From assembly GCA_031976395.1 (NCBI GenBank), contig DALYLJ010000093.1, positions 1 to 11,917 of the forward strand: DNA of 11,917 bases, in the 5' to 3' direction. The notes beneath the pieces were generated by a model, which made no database searches, had not been told where the DNA came from, and was given only the letters and a program-made list of their open reading frames with translations. A program made the translations under genes and the position numbers. Positions 10,201 to 11,917 of this stretch are shown one piece after another. Each line of letters starts with the position of its first letter. Position 1 is the first letter of the stretch. The DNA is from UBA11164 sp002420085. GTDB lineage: Bacteria; Pseudomonadota; Gammaproteobacteria; Xanthomonadales; Xanthomonadaceae.

Positions 10201-10395
10201 ACCATCTTCGCCGGGCTGATTCCGATCATGCTCGCCGAGGGCGCCGGTGCCGCGACCATGCAGCGGATCGCCGCACCGATGCTCGGCGGCATGGTCAGTG
10301 CGCCCCTGCTGTCCCTGCTGATCATCCCGGCGGTGTATCGGCTCTGGCTGAGCCGCGAACTGCGCCGTCGATCAACGACCGGGAGCCAACCATGA
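7240..10395 (+). CDS. cusA: Cu(I)/Ag(I) efflux RND pump (CusA)
   Basis: This 1,051-residue heavy-metal RND pump (E. coli CusA has 1,047) exports Cu(I) and Ag(I) using the proton gradient. Chosen from ATG 7240, it begins MLIERIVRASMARPGLVVG, the usual cytoplasmic end before the first membrane helix. The fold shows two large periplasmic loops and membrane segments near 340-410, 450-510, 530-555 and 870-1040. The metal-binding methionines are M573 (LLYMP), M623 (APLTM) and M672 (NRINM), the same numbers as in E. coli. Likely proton-relay residues are D406 (GAMVDAAVVMIENAH), E940 (GVAAEFGV) and K982 (RVRPKAMT), equivalent to E. coli D405, E939 and K984. The methionine triad argues for monovalent Cu/Ag rather than the divalent Zn/Co/Cd of CzcA. 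It is co-translated with cusB (11-bp overlap) and cusC (ATGA). Confidence 0.95.
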   Translation: MLIERIVRASMARPGLVVGITIMLTAIALVAARGLPLDAIPDLSDTQVIVRTSWTGQTPRTIEDQITYPIATRMLSVPGASAVRGFSMFGDSFVYVIFEDGTDLYWARSRVLEYLSQVRGELPSEVEPQLGPDATGVGWVYQYALIDRSGRHDLAELRSLQDWFLRFELQQLPGVAEVASVGGFVRRYEAIVDPIRLQAYGIPFDRLVSALRDSNREASGGVIEIAEAEYAVRGIGFVQSLDALGATPTGVLVEGRPILLRDVADLRFGPAPRRGITDLDGEGEAVGGIVVMRHGGDARQVIAAVEARLAALGSGLPDGVEVVTVYDRSGLIDRAVANLSEKLIEELLIVVLVCALFLWHFRSALVAAVALPLGVLLALAIMRWQGLNANIMSLGGIAIAIGAMVDAAVVMIENAHQHLEQRTRALGREVSDPERWQTLTEAAAEVAPALFFSLLIIALSFVPVFMLEAQEGRMFTPLAWTKTWAMVASAALAITLVPVLMGYWIRGRFRDESEQPLSRWLMAAYRPVLSLALRHSWLVLGSALVLLLATAWPWSRIGSEFMPELEEGDLLYMPTTLPSLSPAEAQALLQRTDRMIRSIPEVEQVFGKIGRADTATDPAPLTMIEAVVRFKPEHQWRAGLDRTELLAELDRAVSLPGVSNAWVPPILNRINMQVSGIRTPLGVRVTGPDLDSIGAEADRIASLLQTLPGTRSAFAERTASARYLEIEPDREALARHGMSMVQLQSLLAIAVGGAPVTVAVEARQRYPIALRLAQHWRDSPEALANLPVQTPSGSQVPLSALARLTLADGPPMIRSENARLASHVFVELEPGADLNGYIERANAALTETIALQPGHALEWVGSYQALARAEARLQIAIPLTLAIVFVLLYFIFGRVFESALVMLSLPLAVVGGVWLMWLLDYQMSVATAVGFIALIGVAAEFGVIMLIYLDAAVGRARAAGRLDLTTLDTVLSEGALRRVRPKAMTVFTIFAGLIPIMLAEGAGAATMQRIAAPMLGGMVSAPLLSLLIIPAVYRLWLSRELRRRSTTGSQP
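10381..10385 (+). promoter_or_regulatory. Ribosome binding site for cusC
   Basis: GGGAG lies 6 bases before the ATG at 10392, inside the end of cusA. It fixes the cusC start even though the reading frame stays open for about 1.5 kb upstream across cusA. Confidence 0.7.
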
Positions 10396-11843
10396 ACTCG
10401 ATCGCGTACCGATTGCAATATGTCTCCACACGCCGCCCCGTCGGCATCCCGGCCGCCCTGTCGCTGGCCATCCTCCTGGCGGGCTGTGCCGCCGTGCCGG
10501 ACGGACCGCACCCCCGCGAACGCCTCAATGAAGCCGTCGCCGTCGCCCTGGGCGCGCCGATCGCCGAGGCCATCGACGCGCCGGACACGGCCCACCGCGA
10601 AGCGCGCATCGCCGAACTGCTGGCCAGCCCGCTCGATCGCGACGCGGCGCTCGAACTGGCGGCCCTGGCCGACCACGAGATCGCCGCCCTGGTCATCGAA
10701 CTGGATGGCCAACGCGCCATGACCGAATCGGCCGGCCTGCCGGCCAACCCCAGTTTCCGGCTGATGGCGATGCGCATGGAAGCGGGTCGAGTCCCTGGCG
10801 TCACCATGCTCGACTACGGCCTGATGCAGGATCTGGTCAGCCTGCTCGATCGCGATCGCCGGCTGGCCGAAGCCGAGGCCGAGGAGCGGGTCCGGACCTT
10901 CATGTCGGCGACCCGCGTCCTGGAGCGGCTGTGGTCGGTCGAGTCGGCACATGGGTTGGCCGTCGCTGCCCGCGAACGCACCCGCCTGTGGCGACAGCGC
11001 GCCGAGCAGGCGGAACTCGCCGGACGGCTGGCACATGACCTGGTTGCCCGTGGGGTGTTGCGGCAGATCGATGCCCTGCCGCGCTGGGCGGACAGCGCCG
11101 ATCGGATGCAACGGGCACAGCAGGCCGAAGATCAGGCACTGGCGCTGACCGCAGCCCTGGCCGAAGCGCTGGGTCTGGCTTCGGCGCAGGGCATCCGGCT
11201 CCCCGACGCCCTGCCGGCGCCCACCCCCGACACACGCGATGCGGCTGGGTTGCGCGCTGCCGCCGTCGGCCTCCGACTCGACCTGCTGGCGGCCCAGTCG
11301 GCGGCCGATCGCGATCGCCAGGCCCTGGCGCTGATCGAACGCTGGCGCCTGCTGCCGAGGCTCGGCCTCGGCCTGGCCGGCGAACGTGAAGCGGATGGCG
11401 TCGGCGCGCTGGGTGCAGAACTCGCCGTGACCGTCCCGATCTTCGATACCGGACGACAGCGTCTGGACGCCGCCCGAGCCCGTGTCCAGGCCAGTGATGC
11501 CCGGATCGAAGCCCATCGTCGTCGGGTACAGGCGGCCGTCGATCGGGCCTGGTCCGAGTGGCGCATCCATGATCGGCGCCTGGCCGAACTGCAAACCCGC
11601 GTTCGTCCCGAACTGGCGACTCGACTGGCCCTGGTCGAGCACGGATACCGCGACGGCCTGTTCGATCGTTTCACAGTGATCGATGCTATCGATGCCCTGC
11701 TGGCACTGGACCTGGACATCCTCGACGCCAGCCAGGCCCGGCTGCTGGCGCGCATCGAACTGGCCCGCCAGGTCGGCAGTGCCAGCGCTGGCTCGGCGAT
11801 CGCCCCAGACGATGCCGCGCCGACCGAGGCCCGGTCGCCATGA
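10392..11843 (+). CDS. cusC: TolC-family outer-membrane efflux lipoprotein (CusC-like)
   Basis: This 483-residue outer-membrane factor should form the exit duct of the pump. A signal peptide leads to a lipobox LAGC (C32), as in lipidated CusC and OprM relatives. Most of the rest is Ala/Leu/Arg/Glu-rich helix with heptad character, as expected for the periplasmic coiled coil, in two repeats (roughly 60-260 and 270-460). The second repeat has the typical strand-turn VPIFDTG (348-354), followed by a long helix starting RQRLDAARARVQAS. Similarity to the family is clear in layout but modest in residues, so assignment to CusC rather than CzcC comes from its neighbour cusA. The start is set by GGGAG at 10381-10385 and the ATGA overlap with cusA. 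The C-terminus is Ala/Pro-rich and low in complexity. The stop overlaps the next start, again as ATGA. Confidence 0.85.
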   Translation: MNSIAYRLQYVSTRRPVGIPAALSLAILLAGCAAVPDGPHPRERLNEAVAVALGAPIAEAIDAPDTAHREARIAELLASPLDRDAALELAALADHEIAALVIELDGQRAMTESAGLPANPSFRLMAMRMEAGRVPGVTMLDYGLMQDLVSLLDRDRRLAEAEAEERVRTFMSATRVLERLWSVESAHGLAVAARERTRLWRQRAEQAELAGRLAHDLVARGVLRQIDALPRWADSADRMQRAQQAEDQALALTAALAEALGLASAQGIRLPDALPAPTPDTRDAAGLRAAAVGLRLDLLAAQSAADRDRQALALIERWRLLPRLGLGLAGEREADGVGALGAELAVTVPIFDTGRQRLDAARARVQASDARIEAHRRRVQAAVDRAWSEWRIHDRRLAELQTRVRPELATRLALVEHGYRDGLFDRFTVIDAIDALLALDLDILDASQARLLARIELARQVGSASAGSAIAPDDAAPTEARSP

Positions 11844-11917
11844 TCAGGCGACCCTGGCAGGATCGATCGGCCGACCCTCTGGACGTGCCCGAGTGGTCCG
11901 GGCAGGATGGCGACTCC
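11840..11917 (+). CDS. Start of an unidentified downstream gene (cut by the window edge)
   Basis: An ATG at 11840 overlaps the cusC stop (ATGA), and the frame stays open for 26 codons to the edge. It begins MIRRPWQDRSADPLDVPEWS. GAGG at 11826-11829 is a possible ribosome binding site, at long spacing. The overlap is the same kind as the cusA-cusC junction, which favours a real gene in the operon. The visible residues show no signal peptide and no family I recognise, and with so few codons a chance open frame is possible. Copper operons of this type often continue with a metal-binding protein, oxidase or P-type ATPase, but nothing here points to one. Confidence 0.4.
   Translation, partial: MIRRPWQDRSADPLDVPEWSGQDGDS

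Noticed and set aside
8898..10391. Open frame running into cusC from far upstream, inside cusA
   Set aside because: It is an out-of-frame shadow of cusA. The real cusC start at 10392 has a ribosome binding site, a signal peptide and a lipobox.
10080..11642. A 520-codon open frame on the - strand opposite cusC
   Set aside because: It is a shadow of cusC and the end of cusA. It has low-complexity composition and no domain.

Overview
The window is GC-rich, densely packed bacterial DNA with every recognisable gene on the + strand. Three features fit a gammaproteobacterium in or near Xanthomonadales: a methionine synthase split into two genes, an ArsR-methyltransferase regulator of the SahR type in front of it, and a CopL-like small protein heading a copper-efflux operon. 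This lineage call is an inference from gene content and remembered relatives, not from a marker gene.

Region 1 (1 to about 560) has no gene I can defend. Its last 70 bases hold small direct and inverted repeats that could be the operator and promoter of the next operon. Region 2 (561-5346) is a methionine/SAM-cycle operon: sahR (ArsR DNA-binding domain plus SAM/SAH-binding domain), metH part 1 (zinc-type homocysteine methyltransferase domain) and metH part 2 (folate, cobalamin and reactivation domains). The genes overlap by 4 bp and 1 bp, so translation is probably coupled. The likely logic is that S-adenosylhomocysteine (SAH) builds up when methylation outpaces recycling, releases SahR, and raises production of the B12-dependent enzyme that remethylates homocysteine.

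Region 3 (5347-5449) is a short spacer. It has a 9-bp inverted repeat and an extended -10 element that ends 6 bases before the next start codon, suggesting a leaderless transcript. Region 4 (5450-11843) is a Cu(I)/Ag(I) export operon in the order copL-like, cusB, cusA, cusC, encoding a tripartite RND pump of periplasmic adaptor, inner-membrane pump and outer-membrane channel. The methionines known to carry Cu(I)/Ag(I) in E. coli CusB and CusA are all present. A further reading frame begins at 11840, overlapping the end of cusC by 4 bp, and runs off the window, so the operon probably continues.

I see no tRNA, rRNA, CRISPR array, insertion sequence or phage gene. The most interesting points are a His/Cys-rich insertion in the homocysteine domain of MetH, the SahR-split MetH arrangement, the leaderless promoter with its paired repeat, and a hairpin that could mask the cusB ribosome binding site. 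I do not see a wholly new system.
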